Below are positions 16,575 through 25,591 of a stretch of DNA of 64,000 nucleotides, one piece after another. The translations under genes were made by a program, and so were the position numbers. This DNA comes from Arthrobacter cupressi (GTDB lineage: Bacteria > Actinomycetota > Actinomycetes > Actinomycetales > Micrococcaceae). The notes under the pieces were generated by a model. That model did no database searches and had not been told where the DNA came from. It saw nothing but the letters and a program-made list of their open reading frames with translations. Within the stretch, counting starts at the first letter, position 1. The number at the start of each line of letters is the position of its first letter. The stretch lies in contig NZ_FNEI01000016.1 of assembly GCF_900099975.1 (NCBI RefSeq), forward strand, positions 29,435 through 93,434, given 5' to 3'.

Positions 16575-17323
16575 TGACCGCCCCGATTACCGATGCTAGG
16601 ACCCTGACCGTGATGCGGCAGGACGCATCCCTCGGCGCGGCCGAGGACCTCGACTTCGGCATCGAGTTGCTGAACCGGGCCCGCCGCGGACAACTCGAAC
16701 CGACCCTGCGGCTGTACCGTCCGCAGCCGACCGTCGCCTTCGGGCAACGCGACGCGAAACTGCCCGGCTTCGAGGCCGCCGCGCGGGCCTGCCGCACGCT
16801 TGGCTTCGAGCCGCTCGTGCGCAAGGCCGGTGGACGGGCCGCGGCATACCACCAGGGCACCCTCGTGGTGGACCATGTGGAACCGCACCACGATGCGATC
16901 GCCGGCGCGAAGTCGCGCTTCGACTACTTCGGGCAGATGCTGGCCGGTGCGCTGCGCAGCGTGGGGCTCCATGCCGCCGTCGGGGAAATCCCCGGGGAGT
17001 ACTGCCCCGGCGAGTTCAGCGTGCACGGCGTGGACCCGGAATTTCCCGCCCACCGCGTGAAGCTGGTCGGCACCGCACAGCGCGTCGTCTCCGGGGCCTG
17101 GCTGTTCAGTTCCGTGGTGGTGGTCCAGGACTCCGCACCGATCCGCGAGGTGCTGACAGCGAGTTACGAGGCGCTCGGCCTCGACTGGGATCCCGTCACG
17201 GCCGGCGCCGCGGACGACCTCCTGCCCGGCCTGGACGTTCCCGCCGTCGAGGAGGCCATCGTCAAGGCCTACGCCGGCCACGCGGAACTGCGCGAGGGCG
17301 ACTTCCGGACGCTGTTGGGCTGA
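16574..17323 (+). CDS. Lipoate-protein ligase family protein
   Basis: A 249-residue BPL/LplA/LipB-fold protein. It has RKAGGRAAAYHQGTLVVDHV (about 84-103), matching the RxxGGGAVYHGPG acyl-binding loop, and VKLVGTAQRVVSGAWLFSS with the catalytic lysine in KLVGTAQR (about 156-162). It probably attaches lipoate or octanoate to carrier domains, or acts as an amidotransferase. The GGG of the loop is GGR, so substrate use may differ. The gene is coupled to the thioesterase. Confidence 0.82.
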   Translation: MTAPITDARTLTVMRQDASLGAAEDLDFGIELLNRARRGQLEPTLRLYRPQPTVAFGQRDAKLPGFEAAARACRTLGFEPLVRKAGGRAAAYHQGTLVVDHVEPHHDAIAGAKSRFDYFGQMLAGALRSVGLHAAVGEIPGEYCPGEFSVHGVDPEFPAHRVKLVGTAQRVVSGAWLFSSVVVVQDSAPIREVLTASYEALGLDWDPVTAGAADDLLPGLDVPAVEEAIVKAYAGHAELREGDFRTLLG

Positions 17324-17390
17324 GGCGCCGGGCGTTGTCGCCTGGTTCCGCCGGGACTAGGCTTGATGACGCCAAGGGAGGTGGTGCTCC

Positions 17391-19700
17391 GTGAAGCGGA
17401 AGGCACCCGAAGTCCACGACTCCGATGTGCGCCTGGCACTCGGCCGTCCTGAACGCTCGGCGGCGGGGTTGCCGAGCCTGGCCGAGACGATACCCCGGGC
17501 CTTCGGCGAGATGGGAGCCGGGCGGGGCTGGAAAGCGCTGCGCGCCGTCAACCAGAAAGACGGTTACGACTGCATGGGCTGCGCCTGGCCGGATCCGGCA
17601 GAGCGCAAGGCTGCCGAATTCTGTGAGAACGGCGCCAAGGCGATCGGCTGGGAGGCCGGCATGCTCACCGTTCCCACGGCGTTCTGGGCAGAGCACGACG
17701 CCGGTTCACTCGCCTCCCGCACGGAATACTGGCTCGGCCAGCAGGGCCGGCTGACAGAACCCGTCTACAAACCGGAAGGCTCGGACCACTACCGGCCCGT
17801 CACCTGGGACGAGGCCTTCGGCATCATCGCCCGCGAACTCAACGGCCTCGACTCGCCCGACGAGGCTGCGTTCTACACGAGCGGCCGCACGAGCAACGAA
17901 GCCGCGTTCGTCTATCAACTCTTCGCCCGGGCGTACGGCAGCAACAACCTGCCGGACTGCTCGAACATGTGCCACGAATCGTCCGGCCTGGCGATGACGG
18001 AAACCATCGGCATCGGAAAGTCCGCAGTCAGCTACGCCGACTTCGCGAAGGCGGAGCTGATCATCGTCATGGGCCAGAACCCGGGCACGTGCCACCCCCG
18101 GATGCTGACGGCGCTCGAAGAAGCGAAACAGGCCGGTGCGGCCATCGTGGCCGTGAATCCGCTCCCGGAGGCAGGGCTGATCAACTTCAGGAATCCGCAG
18201 CGGGTACGAGGCTTGATTGGGCGTGGCACGGATCTGGCGGACCAGTTCCTGCAGATCCGCCTGGCCGGGGACATGGCCCTGCTCCAGGCCGTCTCCAAGC
18301 GGGTGCTCGACGCCGAGGACGCCGCACCCGGCACCGTGCTGGACCACCGGTTCATCCGCCAGCACTGCCGGGGTTTTGAGGCGTTCCGGGAACACCTGGC
18401 GAAGCTCGACGACGAGGAGGTGCTGGCCGCGACCGGTCTGGGCGCCGGGGAGATCGACGAACTGGCACAACGGTACATACATGCGAACCGCGTGATCATC
18501 ACCTGGGCCATGGGCCTGACCCAGCACCGGAAAGCCGTCGATACCATCAAGGAGATCATCAACCTCCTGTTGCTGCGCGGAAACATCGGAAAGCCGGGAG
18601 CAGGGCCGTCCCCCATCCGCGGGCACAGCAACGTCCAAGGCGACAGGACCATGGGAATCTGGGAGAAAATGCCAGCATGGTTCTTGGAAGCGATCCGGGG
18701 CGAATTCGGCTTTGACCCGCCGGCCAGGGACGGTCTTGACGCCGTGGACAGCATCCGGGCAATGCGCGACGGCAAGGTCAAAGTGCTTGTGGCGCTTGGC
18801 GGGAACCTGGTCCACGCCATATCCGACACCGAGGCGGCCGAAGAGGCAATGCGCAGGACCCGGCTTTCCGTGCAGATTTCCACCAAACTCAACCGCTCCC
18901 ATGCCATCACCGGGGCCCAGGCGCTGATACTGCCAACCCTTGGCCGCACCGAGATCGACCGGCAGGCCACGGGGGAGCAGTTCGTCACCGTGGAGGACAC
19001 CGTCTGCGCCGTGCACCGTTCCCAGGGAAACCTTGCACCCGTCCCGGCCGACGCCCTGTCCGAGGTAGCCATCGTCTGCCGGATGGCGCGGTCGGTCCTG
19101 GGCGGAAAGGTGTCTGTGGATTGGGAAGGGCTGGCCGCCGACTACGACCGCATCCGTGAACACATTTCCCGGGTTGTCCCCGGATTTGAAAACTTCAATG
19201 CGCGGATCCGTGCGAAGGACGGCTTCGTGCTTCCCCACGGCCCCCGGGATTCACGCACGTTCCCCACCCCGGACGGAGAAGCCCATTTCACGGTCAGCAG
19301 GCTGGAGACCATCACGGTGCCGCCGGGTCGCCTGCTTCTGCAGACCGTCCGCTCGCACGATCAGTTCAATACGACCACGTACAGCATGAACGACCGCTAC
19401 CGCGGGGTCCACAAAGGGCGGATGGTGCTCTTCGTGCACCCGGACGACCTTGCGGAACTGGGCTTGGACGACGGCGGATATGTGGACGTCCACAGCGAAG
19501 CCGCCGACGGCCGGGACCGGGTGCTGCGCCAGCTCCGCCTCGTTGCCTACCCCAGCGCGAAGGGGTGCGCCACGGCCTACTACCCGGAAGCGAACGTGCT
19601 GGTTCCCCTGGACTCGACTGCCGAGGGAAGCAACACCCCGGCGTCGAAATCCGTGGTCATCCGCCTGGAGCCGGCGGCAGCGCCCGCGTTTGGCGCCTAG
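17391..19700 (+). CDS. FdhF/YdeP family molybdopterin oxidoreductase
   Basis: A 769-residue bis-MGD oxidoreductase. CMGCAWPDP near residue 61 gives a short cysteine motif at the N-terminus, and SNMCHESSGLAM (about 193-204) occupies the active-site loop. GQNPGTCHPRML and TMGIWEKMP follow, and the last 120 residues (LLLQTVRSHDQFNTTTYS) form the MopB-binding domain. It has homology to formate dehydrogenase H but belongs to the YdeP group, linked to acid resistance and of unknown substrate. GTG start at 17391 with GGGAGG upstream. No cofactor or FdhD gene is nearby. Confidence 0.85.
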   Translation: MKRKAPEVHDSDVRLALGRPERSAAGLPSLAETIPRAFGEMGAGRGWKALRAVNQKDGYDCMGCAWPDPAERKAAEFCENGAKAIGWEAGMLTVPTAFWAEHDAGSLASRTEYWLGQQGRLTEPVYKPEGSDHYRPVTWDEAFGIIARELNGLDSPDEAAFYTSGRTSNEAAFVYQLFARAYGSNNLPDCSNMCHESSGLAMTETIGIGKSAVSYADFAKAELIIVMGQNPGTCHPRMLTALEEAKQAGAAIVAVNPLPEAGLINFRNPQRVRGLIGRGTDLADQFLQIRLAGDMALLQAVSKRVLDAEDAAPGTVLDHRFIRQHCRGFEAFREHLAKLDDEEVLAATGLGAGEIDELAQRYIHANRVIITWAMGLTQHRKAVDTIKEIINLLLLRGNIGKPGAGPSPIRGHSNVQGDRTMGIWEKMPAWFLEAIRGEFGFDPPARDGLDAVDSIRAMRDGKVKVLVALGGNLVHAISDTEAAEEAMRRTRLSVQISTKLNRSHAITGAQALILPTLGRTEIDRQATGEQFVTVEDTVCAVHRSQGNLAPVPADALSEVAIVCRMARSVLGGKVSVDWEGLAADYDRIREHISRVVPGFENFNARIRAKDGFVLPHGPRDSRTFPTPDGEAHFTVSRLETITVPPGRLLLQTVRSHDQFNTTTYSMNDRYRGVHKGRMVLFVHPDDLAELGLDDGGYVDVHSEAADGRDRVLRQLRLVAYPSAKGCATAYYPEANVLVPLDSTAEGSNTPASKSVVIRLEPAAAPAFGA

Positions 19701-19954
19701 GCCGCGAGCCGCTCCGCGATCTCGGCGGCGGAGGGGTTGGTGGCGGCGGATCCGTCCGGGAACAGGACCGTGGGAACGGTGCGGTTGCCCCCATTGATCT
19801 GCTCCACGATTTCGGCGGTGCCGTGGACCTCTTCAATGTTGATCTCGGTGTAGCCGATGCCCTGGGCATCCAACTGCTTCTTCAGCCTCTTGCAGTAGCC
19901 ACACCAGGTGGTCGAGAACATGGTGATGCTGCCGGAATCGGGGGTGAAGTCCAC
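19697..19954 (-). CDS. Mycoredoxin
   Basis: An 85-residue glutaredoxin-like protein with SITMFSTTWCGYCKRLKKQL and GNRTVPTVLFPDGS. The CGYC pair (about residues 17-20) and TVP cis-proline define mycoredoxin, which reduces mycothiol mixed disulfides in actinobacteria. The start is GTG at 19954 with ACAGGAG six bases upstream; a longer frame to 20101 is not supported. It converges with the oxidoreductase gene: the two stops overlap in a single CTAG (19697-19700). Confidence 0.9.
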   Translation of the reverse strand: MDFTPDSGSITMFSTTWCGYCKRLKKQLDAQGIGYTEINIEEVHGTAEIVEQINGGNRTVPTVLFPDGSAATNPSAAEIAERLAA

Positions 19955-20078
19955 AGAATGCTCCTGTCGCCGTTTGTTATGAACTACTCGCATCAACGGT
20001 ACCCCGGGACAGGCTATTCCCCACGCGCAACGGCGGGCGCCGGACGTCACATGACGTCCGGCGCAGCAGGCCGGCGGT

Positions 20079-20468
20079 TCAGAGGGTTTCGGCGACGGCA
20101 ACGCCTGACTGGAACTCGCGGCCGTCCGCCTCGCTGAACGCAGTGATCACATGGCCTTCACCGAGGCCGTTGATGGCCGAAAGCGGGAAGTTGGCGGTGA
20201 TCGTGCTGCCGGAGTGCTCAACGTCCTTGAGGTCGTAGTTCTCCTCAGTGCCTTGGTCGTGGTTGAAGGCGAAGAACGCGATCGCTTCGCCATTCATGAA
20301 CTCGACGCCGAGCCTGCGCTGCGAAGAATAGTCCGGGGTTGCGGCCACGAGGCCCACTACATAGGCTCCCGAACCGGGAATATCGCCGTTGATCTCAAAA
20401 CGGGCCACCAGCGTGGCCTCACTTGCCGTGATGCTTGCCTGCTTCAGGAGTGCGTCATGGGTGCTCAT
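20079..20468 (-). CDS. Conserved-looking hypothetical protein, 129 residues
   Basis: A soluble, beta-rich protein with no signal peptide. It has ASITASEATLVARFEINGDIPG, GVEFMNGEAIAFFAFNHDQG and ITANFPLSAINGLG (each quoted in part), the look of a small beta-sandwich. ATG at 20468 starts the frame. It is upstream of mycoredoxin on the same strand with 124 bases between. No family recognised. Confidence 0.65.
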   Translation of the reverse strand: MSTHDALLKQASITASEATLVARFEINGDIPGSGAYVVGLVAATPDYSSQRRLGVEFMNGEAIAFFAFNHDQGTEENYDLKDVEHSGSTITANFPLSAINGLGEGHVITAFSEADGREFQSGVAVAETL

Positions 20469-20574
20469 GGCTCAATCCTGCTCCGCGGCTTCCTTGCCGT
20501 CCACCCCTGAAAGCATCCCCGGCACCCTTTTCGGCAGCCTGAACGACGGACTGCCGGACGGCCGTGCGGCAGCT

Positions 20575-20602
20575 TTGGACGCCTCCGGCCGAGCGGATAC
20601 GA
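20575..20602 (+). promoter_or_regulatory. Candidate promoter for thrS
   Basis: TTGGAC (20575-20580) and TACGAT (20597-20602) are spaced by 16 bases and resemble actinobacterial housekeeping -35 and -10 boxes. The leader to the GTG at 20673 would be about 65 bases. No T-box is visible. Confidence 0.5.
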
Positions 20603-20672
20603 TGGACGGTGGCTGGCTGTGGTCCCCGTACGCCACAAGCTATGAAGCCTCAACAATGAATAGGAGACCCCC

Positions 20673-22682
20673 GTGTCAGATGCCCAGCAGATCACCCTCA
20701 TCGTCGATGGCGAAGAGACCAAGGTGACGGAGGGGACTACCGGGGCGGAGCTCTTCTTCGAACGGCGCGACGTCGTCGTGGCCCGGGTCAACGGTGAACT
20801 CAAGGACCTGGACCAGGTACTGCCCGAAGGTGCAGACATCGAAGGCGTCACCATCGACTCACCGGACGGACTCAACGTCCTCCGGCACTCCACCGCCCAC
20901 GTCATGGCACAGGCCGTGCAGCAGCTGCGTCCCGACGCCAAGCTCGGCATCGGCCCGTACATCACCGACGGCTTCTACTTCGACTTCGACGTCGCCGAGC
21001 CCTTCACCCCGGAGGACCTGCGCACCCTCGAAAAGATGATGCAGAAAATCATCAACCAGAACCAGAAGTTCGTCCGCCGCGTGGTCAACGAGGACGAAGC
21101 CCGGGACGCGATGAAGAACGAGCCCTACAAGCTCGAACTGCTCGGCAAGAAGAATGACGCCTCAGACGCCGGAGAGGGCGTCAACGTCGAGGTCGGTGCC
21201 GGAGACATCACCATCTACGACAACGTGGACCGCAAGAGCGGCGACACCGTGTGGTGCGATCTCTGCCGCGGCCCGCACCTGCCCAACACCAAGCTCATTT
21301 CCAATGCCTTCGCGCTGACCCGTTCCTCCGCCGCCTACTGGCTGGGCAACCAGAACAACCAGCAGCTGCAGCGCATCTACGGCACCGCCTGGCCCACCAA
21401 GGATGCCCTCAAGGCCTACCAGGAGCGGATTGCCGAGGCCGAACGCCGCGACCACCGCAAGCTCGGCGCCGAACTGGACCTGTTCTCCTTCCCGGACGAG
21501 CTGGGCTCCGGCCTGCCCGTGTTCCACCCCAAGGGCGGCATCATCCGCAAGGCCATGGAGGACTACTCCCGGCAGCGCCACGTGGACGCCGGCTACGAGT
21601 TCGTCTACACCCCGCACATCACCAAGGGCCACCTCTACGAGGTCTCCGGGCACCTTGACTGGTACCGCGACGGCATGTTCCCCGCAATGCACATCGATGC
21701 CGAACTGAACGAGGACGGCACCGTGCGCAAGCCCGGGCAGGACTACTACCTGAAGCCGATGAACTGCCCCATGCACAACCTGATCTTCCGCTCCCGCGGC
21801 CGGTCCTACCGCGAGCTGCCGCTCCGGCTTTTCGAGTTCGGTTCCGTGTACCGCTATGAGAAATCCGGCGTGGTGCACGGCCTGACCCGCGTGCGCGGGA
21901 TGACACAGGACGACGCCCACATCTACTGCACCAAAGAGCAGATGAAGGACGAACTCACCTCCACCCTGAACTTCGTCCTGGGCCTCCTCAAGGACTACGG
22001 GCTGGACGATTTCTACCTGGAACTCTCCACCAGGAACGAAGACAAGTTCGTCGGCGACGACGCCATCTGGGAAGAGGCAACCCGCACCCTGGCCGAGGTG
22101 GCCGAGGCCTCCGGGCTGGAGCTCGTCCCGGATCCGGGCGGCGCGGCCTTCTACGGCCCGAAGATTTCGGTGCAGGCGAAGGACGCGCTGGGCCGGACCT
22201 GGCAGATGTCCACCATCCAGCTGGACTTCAACCTGCCGGAGCGCTTCGAACTCGAATACCAGGCCGCCGACGGCACCCGCCAGCGCCCGGTCATGATCCA
22301 CCGCGCGCTCTTCGGATCGGTGGAGCGGTTCATGGGCGTGCTCACCGAGCACTATGCCGGTGCCTTCCCGGCCTGGCTGGCGCCGGTCCAGGTGGTCGGC
22401 ATTCCGGTTGCCGAGGCGTTCAACGATTACATGTTCGACGTCGTGGACCAGCTCAAGGCTGCGGGTATCCGTGCCGAGGTGGATATTTCTTCGGACCGCT
22501 TCCCGAAGAAGATCCGCACCGCCAGCAAGGACAAGATTCCCTTCGTCCTGATTGCCGGTGGCGAGGACGCCGAAGCCGGGGCGGTGTCGTTCCGCTTCCG
22601 GGACGGCAGCCAGGACAATGGCGTGCCGGTTGCCGAAGCCGTTCGCCGGATCGTCGACGCCGTCGCGAACCGCGACAGCTGA
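20673..22682 (+). CDS. thrS: Threonyl-tRNA synthetase
   Basis: Charges tRNA-Thr in the cytoplasm. The 669-residue product has an N-terminal TGS domain (about 1-65), the HxxxH editing region around [15 protein letters not shown], and the class II catalytic core. That core has motif 2 around [11 protein letters not shown], the zinc site cysteine in [10 protein letters not shown], and motif 3 in [13 protein letters not shown]. The C-terminal anticodon-binding domain begins near residue 565. GTG start with AGGAGAC upstream. It opens the thrS-HIT-pgsA gene order conserved in actinobacteria. Confidence 0.97.
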   Translation: MSDAQQITLIVDGEETKVTEGTTGAELFFERRDVVVARVNGELKDLDQVLPEGADIEGVTIDSPDGLNVLRHSTAHVMAQAVQQLRPDAKLGIGPYITDGFYFDFDVAEPFTPEDLRTLEKMMQKIINQNQKFVRRVVNEDEARDAMKNEPYKLELLGKKNDASDAGEGVNVEVGAGDITIYDNVDRKSGDTVWCDLCRGPHLPNTKLISNAFALTRSSAAYWLGNQNNQQLQRIYGTAWPTKDALKAYQERIAEAERRDHRKLGAELDLFSFPDELGSGLPVFHPKGGIIRKAMEDYSRQRHVDAGYEFVYTPHITKGHLYEVSGHLDWYRDGMFPAMHIDAELNEDGTVRKPGQDYYLKPMNCPMHNLIFRSRGRSYRELPLRLFEFGSVYRYEKSGVVHGLTRVRGMTQDDAHIYCTKEQMKDELTSTLNFVLGLLKDYGLDDFYLELSTRNEDKFVGDDAIWEEATRTLAEVAEASGLELVPDPGGAAFYGPKISVQAKDALGRTWQMSTIQLDFNLPERFELEYQAADGTRQRPVMIHRALFGSVERFMGVLTEHYAGAFPAWLAPVQVVGIPVAEAFNDYMFDVVDQLKAAGIRAEVDISSDRFPKKIRTASKDKIPFVLIAGGEDAEAGAVSFRFRDGSQDNGVPVAEAVRRIVDAVANRDS

Positions 22683-22712
22683 CAGGCCGCCAGCGTCCAG
22701 ATCAGGAGAACA

Positions 22713-23306
22713 GTGCAGGAGGACACAGGCGTGAGCCCTGAATATCCCGGCGATGCCGAAGTTACCGACGACTTCGGCCTGGCAGGCGTTCCCGACGCCT
22801 TCCAGCGCCTGTGGACTCCGCACCGCATGGCCTACATCAAGGGCGGGCAGCAGCAGTTCAAGAACCAGGACGACTGCCCCTTCTGCGTGGCACCGGCCCG
22901 CAGCGACGAAGAGTCGCTGATCGTGTACCGCGGCAGGACCTGCTTTGTGGTCCTCAATCTCTTCCCGTACAACCCGGGGCATCTGCTGGTCTGCCCCTAC
23001 CGCCATGTCCCCGACTACACGGACATCACGGTTGAGGAAACGGCGGAGATGTCCGAGCTCACGCAGACCGCGATGCGGGTGCTGCGGAAAGTGGCAAACC
23101 CGAGCGGATTCAACCTGGGCATGAACCAGGGCGTCACGGGCGGCGCGGGAATCGCGGCGCATTTGCATCAGCACGTGGTTCCCCGTTGGGGCGGGGACGG
23201 AAACTTCTTCCCGATCATCGCCCAGACCAAGGCCATCACCCAGACGCTCGACGAAGTCCGGCAGCAAGTGGCCGACGCCTGGCCGGGGGAGTCGGATGCT
23301 CAATAG
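22713..23306 (+). CDS. HIT domain nucleotide hydrolase/phosphorylase
   Basis: A 197-residue histidine-triad protein. CPFC (about residues 52-55) is the zinc knuckle seen in Ap4A phosphorylase-like members, and HLHQHVVPRW (about 148-157) carries the HxHxH triad. It probably cleaves dinucleoside polyphosphates or AMP derivatives. GTG 22713 (AGGAG six bases upstream) is used, but GTG 22731 with AGGAGG eight bases upstream is equally plausible. The last 11 bases overlap pgsA. Confidence 0.9.
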   Translation: MQEDTGVSPEYPGDAEVTDDFGLAGVPDAFQRLWTPHRMAYIKGGQQQFKNQDDCPFCVAPARSDEESLIVYRGRTCFVVLNLFPYNPGHLLVCPYRHVPDYTDITVEETAEMSELTQTAMRVLRKVANPSGFNLGMNQGVTGGAGIAAHLHQHVVPRWGGDGNFFPIIAQTKAITQTLDEVRQQVADAWPGESDAQ

Positions 23307-23925
23307 GCACGCCCGCGGTTTCTTCACCGCGCTCTTCGCGCCCATAGCCCGCTTCCTCCTCAGGCGCGGCGTCTCGCCGGACTCCGTGACCATTGTCGGC
23401 ACTGCCGGCGTTGTGCTGGGTGCCCTGGCGCTCTACCCCGTCGGCGAGCTCTGGTGGGGCTCCCTGGTGATCGCGGTCTTCGCGCTGTCAGACGTCGTGG
23501 ACGGCATCATGGCGCGCGAGCAGGGCCGCAATGGCACGTGGGGGAATTTCCTTGATTCCACGCTGGACAGGATTGCGGACGGCGCGATCTTCGCCGGCGT
23601 TTCGATCTGGTTCTTTACGGGCGGGGCCGACCGGCCCATCGCCCTGGCCTCGCTCGCCTGCCTCGTGCTGGGCATGCTGGTCTCTTACGCCAGAGCCAAG
23701 GCCGAGTCCCTAGGCTTCCAGGCCAACGTGGGCATCGCCGAGCGCGCCGAACGCCTGATTTCGGTGCTCCTGGTCACCGGCCTCACCGGTCTCGGCCTGC
23801 CGCCGGTGGTGCTGTTCGTAACGCTCGTTGCCCTCGCCATCGCCACCGCTGTCACCGTCGTGCAGCGCATGGCGGCGGTCCGGCGCCAGTCCCTCGAACC
23901 CGTCGACGGCGGCACGCCCGCCTGA
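23296..23925 (+). CDS. pgsA: Phosphatidylinositol phosphate synthase-like CDP-alcohol phosphatidyltransferase
   Basis: A 209-residue membrane enzyme with about six helices. The CDP-alcohol phosphotransferase motif is complete: DVVDGIMAREQG followed by GNFLDSTLDRIAD (about residues 66-96), with the three essential aspartates. In this gene context (after thrS and HIT) the family member is the enzyme joining CDP-diacylglycerol to inositol phosphate for phosphatidylinositol and mannoside synthesis. In many actinobacteria an acyltransferase and a mannosyltransferase follow; they are not here. Confidence 0.85.
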   Translation: MLNRHARGFFTALFAPIARFLLRRGVSPDSVTIVGTAGVVLGALALYPVGELWWGSLVIAVFALSDVVDGIMAREQGRNGTWGNFLDSTLDRIADGAIFAGVSIWFFTGGADRPIALASLACLVLGMLVSYARAKAESLGFQANVGIAERAERLISVLLVTGLTGLGLPPVVLFVTLVALAIATAVTVVQRMAAVRRQSLEPVDGGTPA

Positions 23926-24016
23926 GCCTGACTGCCCGCCTGCCGTCGCGGTACCGGGTCGCGGGGCACCGCACAGGGTCCCGGGTCACGAAGTTCAAGC
24001 GCCCCGCCGCAGGGAC

Positions 24017-24022
24017 TAGTAT
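24017..24022 (+). promoter_or_regulatory. Candidate -10 element upstream of pdxS
   Basis: TAGTAT lies 107 bases before the pdxS start. It sits in an AGTA-n7-TACT dyad (about 24019-24033), which may be an operator. No clear -35 box. Confidence 0.35.
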
Positions 24023-24128
24023 TGGAAGTACTTGGTCAAATACGACCTGGAAATCCGGCGCGCTTTGAGTGGCTCCCATCCGCGTGCGCCCCGGGCAGAA
24101 GGTCTTCTATCTACCCATAGGGGTTTTT

Positions 24129-25055
24129 GTGTCTACACCTGATGTAAGCAACGAAGCCGGCTCGTCCGCAGCATCCGTGACGGGCAGCAGCCGCGTTAAG
24201 CGGGGCATGGCTGAGATGCTCAAGGGCGGCGTCATCATGGACGTTGTCAACGTCGAGCAGGCCCGCATCGCCGAAGATGCCGGTGCCGTGGCCGTCATGG
24301 CCCTCGAGCGCGTGCCCGCTGACATCCGCGCCCAGGGCGGCGTGTCCCGCATGTCCGATCCCGACATGATCGATCAGATCATCGAAGCCGTGTCCATCCC
24401 GGTCATGGCCAAGGCCCGCATCGGCCACTTCGTCGAAGCCCAGGTCCTGCAGTCCCTGGGTGTGGACTACATCGACGAGTCCGAGGTCCTGACCCCGGCC
24501 GACTACATCAACCACATCGACAAGTGGAACTTCACCGTTCCCTTCGTCTGCGGTGCCACCAACCTCGGTGAGGCCCTGCGCCGCATCAACGAGGGCGCGG
24601 CCATGATCCGCTCCAAGGGCGAGGCCGGCACCGGCGACGTCTCCAACGCCACGGGCCACATGCGCCAGATCCGCGCGGAAATCGCCAAGCTCTCGGCACT
24701 GCCCGAGGACGAGCTGTACGTTGCCGCCAAGGAACTACAGGCCCCGTACGAACTGGTCAAGGAAGTTGCCGCCACCGGCAAGCTCCCGGTGGTGCTGTTC
24801 ACCGCTGGTGGCATCGCGACCCCGGCTGATGCTGCGATGATGATGCAGCTGGGCGCGGACGGCGTGTTCGTTGGCTCGGGCATCTTCAAGTCCGGCAACC
24901 CGGCCCAGCGTGCCGCCGCCGTCGTCAAGGCCACCACCTTCTACGACGACCCGGACGTTATCGCCAAGGTCTCCCGCGGACTGGGTGAGGCCATGGTGGG
25001 CATCAACGTGGACGAGATCCCCCAGCCGCACCGCCTCGCTGAGCGCGGCTGGTAA
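24129..25055 (+). CDS. pdxS: Pyridoxal 5'-phosphate synthase, synthase subunit
   Basis: PdxS builds PLP from ribose 5-phosphate, glyceraldehyde 3-phosphate and ammonia delivered by PdxT. The 308-residue TIM barrel shows [55 protein letters not shown], and the glycine loops GEAGTGDV and [12 protein letters not shown]. The two catalytic lysines lie in [10 protein letters not shown] and [12 protein letters not shown] at 24129 with AGGGG upstream is chosen; a longer frame from 24069 adds a non-conserved 20-residue extension. pdxT is 6.5 kb away rather than adjacent. Confidence 0.96.
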   Translation: MSTPDVSNEAGSSAASVTGSSRVKRGMAEMLKGGVIMDVVNVEQARIAEDAGAVAVMALERVPADIRAQGGVSRMSDPDMIDQIIEAVSIPVMAKARIGHFVEAQVLQSLGVDYIDESEVLTPADYINHIDKWNFTVPFVCGATNLGEALRRINEGAAMIRSKGEAGTGDVSNATGHMRQIRAEIAKLSALPEDELYVAAKELQAPYELVKEVAATGKLPVVLFTAGGIATPADAAMMMQLGADGVFVGSGIFKSGNPAQRAAAVVKATTFYDDPDVIAKVSRGLGEAMVGINVDEIPQPHRLAERGW

Positions 25056-25072
25056 GCCTGCGGCACTGAATT

Positions 25073-25120
25073 ACGACGGCGGCCGGTCACCTTCCCGCGA
25101 AGGTGACCGGCCGCCGTCGT
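25073..25120 (+). terminator. Strong terminator after pdxS
   Basis: A perfect 22-base-pair stem (25073-25094 with 25099-25120) closes a CCGC loop 18 bases after pdxS. The following bases are TTGC, so a long T-tract is missing, but the stem is among the strongest in the window. Confidence 0.8.
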
Positions 25121-25124
25121 TTGC

Positions 25125-25183
25125 ATCGATTGCTGAGTAGCTGTCGTTATGAGTCCTCAAAACGACAGTTACGGAGCAACCGC
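25125..25183. repeat. Long palindromic repeat, copy 1
   Basis: CTGTCGTT (25141-25148) and AACGACAG (25161-25168) form an inner stem around an 11-12 base loop that reads ATGAGTCCTCA. Outer arms TTGCT and AGCAA extend the dyad. It shares loop and arm sequence with copy 2 about 400 bases away, so it belongs to a dispersed REP-like family rather than being a terminator. Confidence 0.7.
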
Positions 25184-25285
25184 TATGAGACGGCGTTGTT
25201 GCGCGGGAGCGAGACAACGCCCGCCTGACGCCACCGCAGTCGAAGCGGTCCTTAGAGCCGGCGCTTCGGGACTAGCGTGGCACCC

Positions 25286-25441
25286 GTGAGCATCGAAATA
25301 CCGTTTCAGCCGGTGCAGATCGATCAATCCGATGTCCGATACCTTTGTGGACCTGATTCGGCCTCGCGTGCGGGTGTTCCCGCAGAGGTAACGCATGAAT
25401 TCGAGTGGGTGCAGAGCACGCAGTACGCCGGGACGTCGAGG
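25286..25441 (+). pseudogene. Probable N-terminal fragment of an esterase gene
   Basis: From GTG 25286 the frame reads SIEIPFQPVQIDQSDVRYLC, then GVPAEVTHEFEWVQSTQYAGTSR. The last part resembles the start of enterochelin-esterase-like alpha/beta hydrolases (typically HEFxW.S..YPGTxR followed by YWVYVP). After GTSR the similarity stops and the frame runs into the second palindromic repeat and ends at 25615. No catalytic serine motif exists. I read it as a decayed remnant; a chance frame is possible. Confidence 0.35.
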
Positions 25442-25525
25442 ACGCCAAACCAGGCCGGTGTCCTGCTCCCGGACGCCTTGAGATGGCACTCTGGAGGGCA
25501 TAGTTTACGCACGCCGCCGTTTTCG

Positions 25526-25585
25526 ATCGATCGCTCCGTAAGTGTCGTTATGGGCGTCCAAAACGACACTTCTGGAGCAATCGAT
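25526..25585. repeat. Long palindromic repeat, copy 2
   Basis: Arms are ATCGAT, GCTCC and AAGTGTCGTT (25526-25549), matched by AACGACACTT, GGAGC and ATCGAT (25562-25585), with short unpaired steps. The loop reads ATGGGCGTCCA. The GTCGTTATG...CAAAACGAC core and GGAGCAA flank are shared with copy 1. It ends seven bases before the stop of the M3 peptidase gene. Confidence 0.75.
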
Positions 25586-25591
25586 GAGGAC

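Noticed and set aside
24069..24128. Upstream start for pdxS, 20 residues longer
   Set aside because: The extension is not like the family start, while the GTG at 24129 has AGGGG at good distance.
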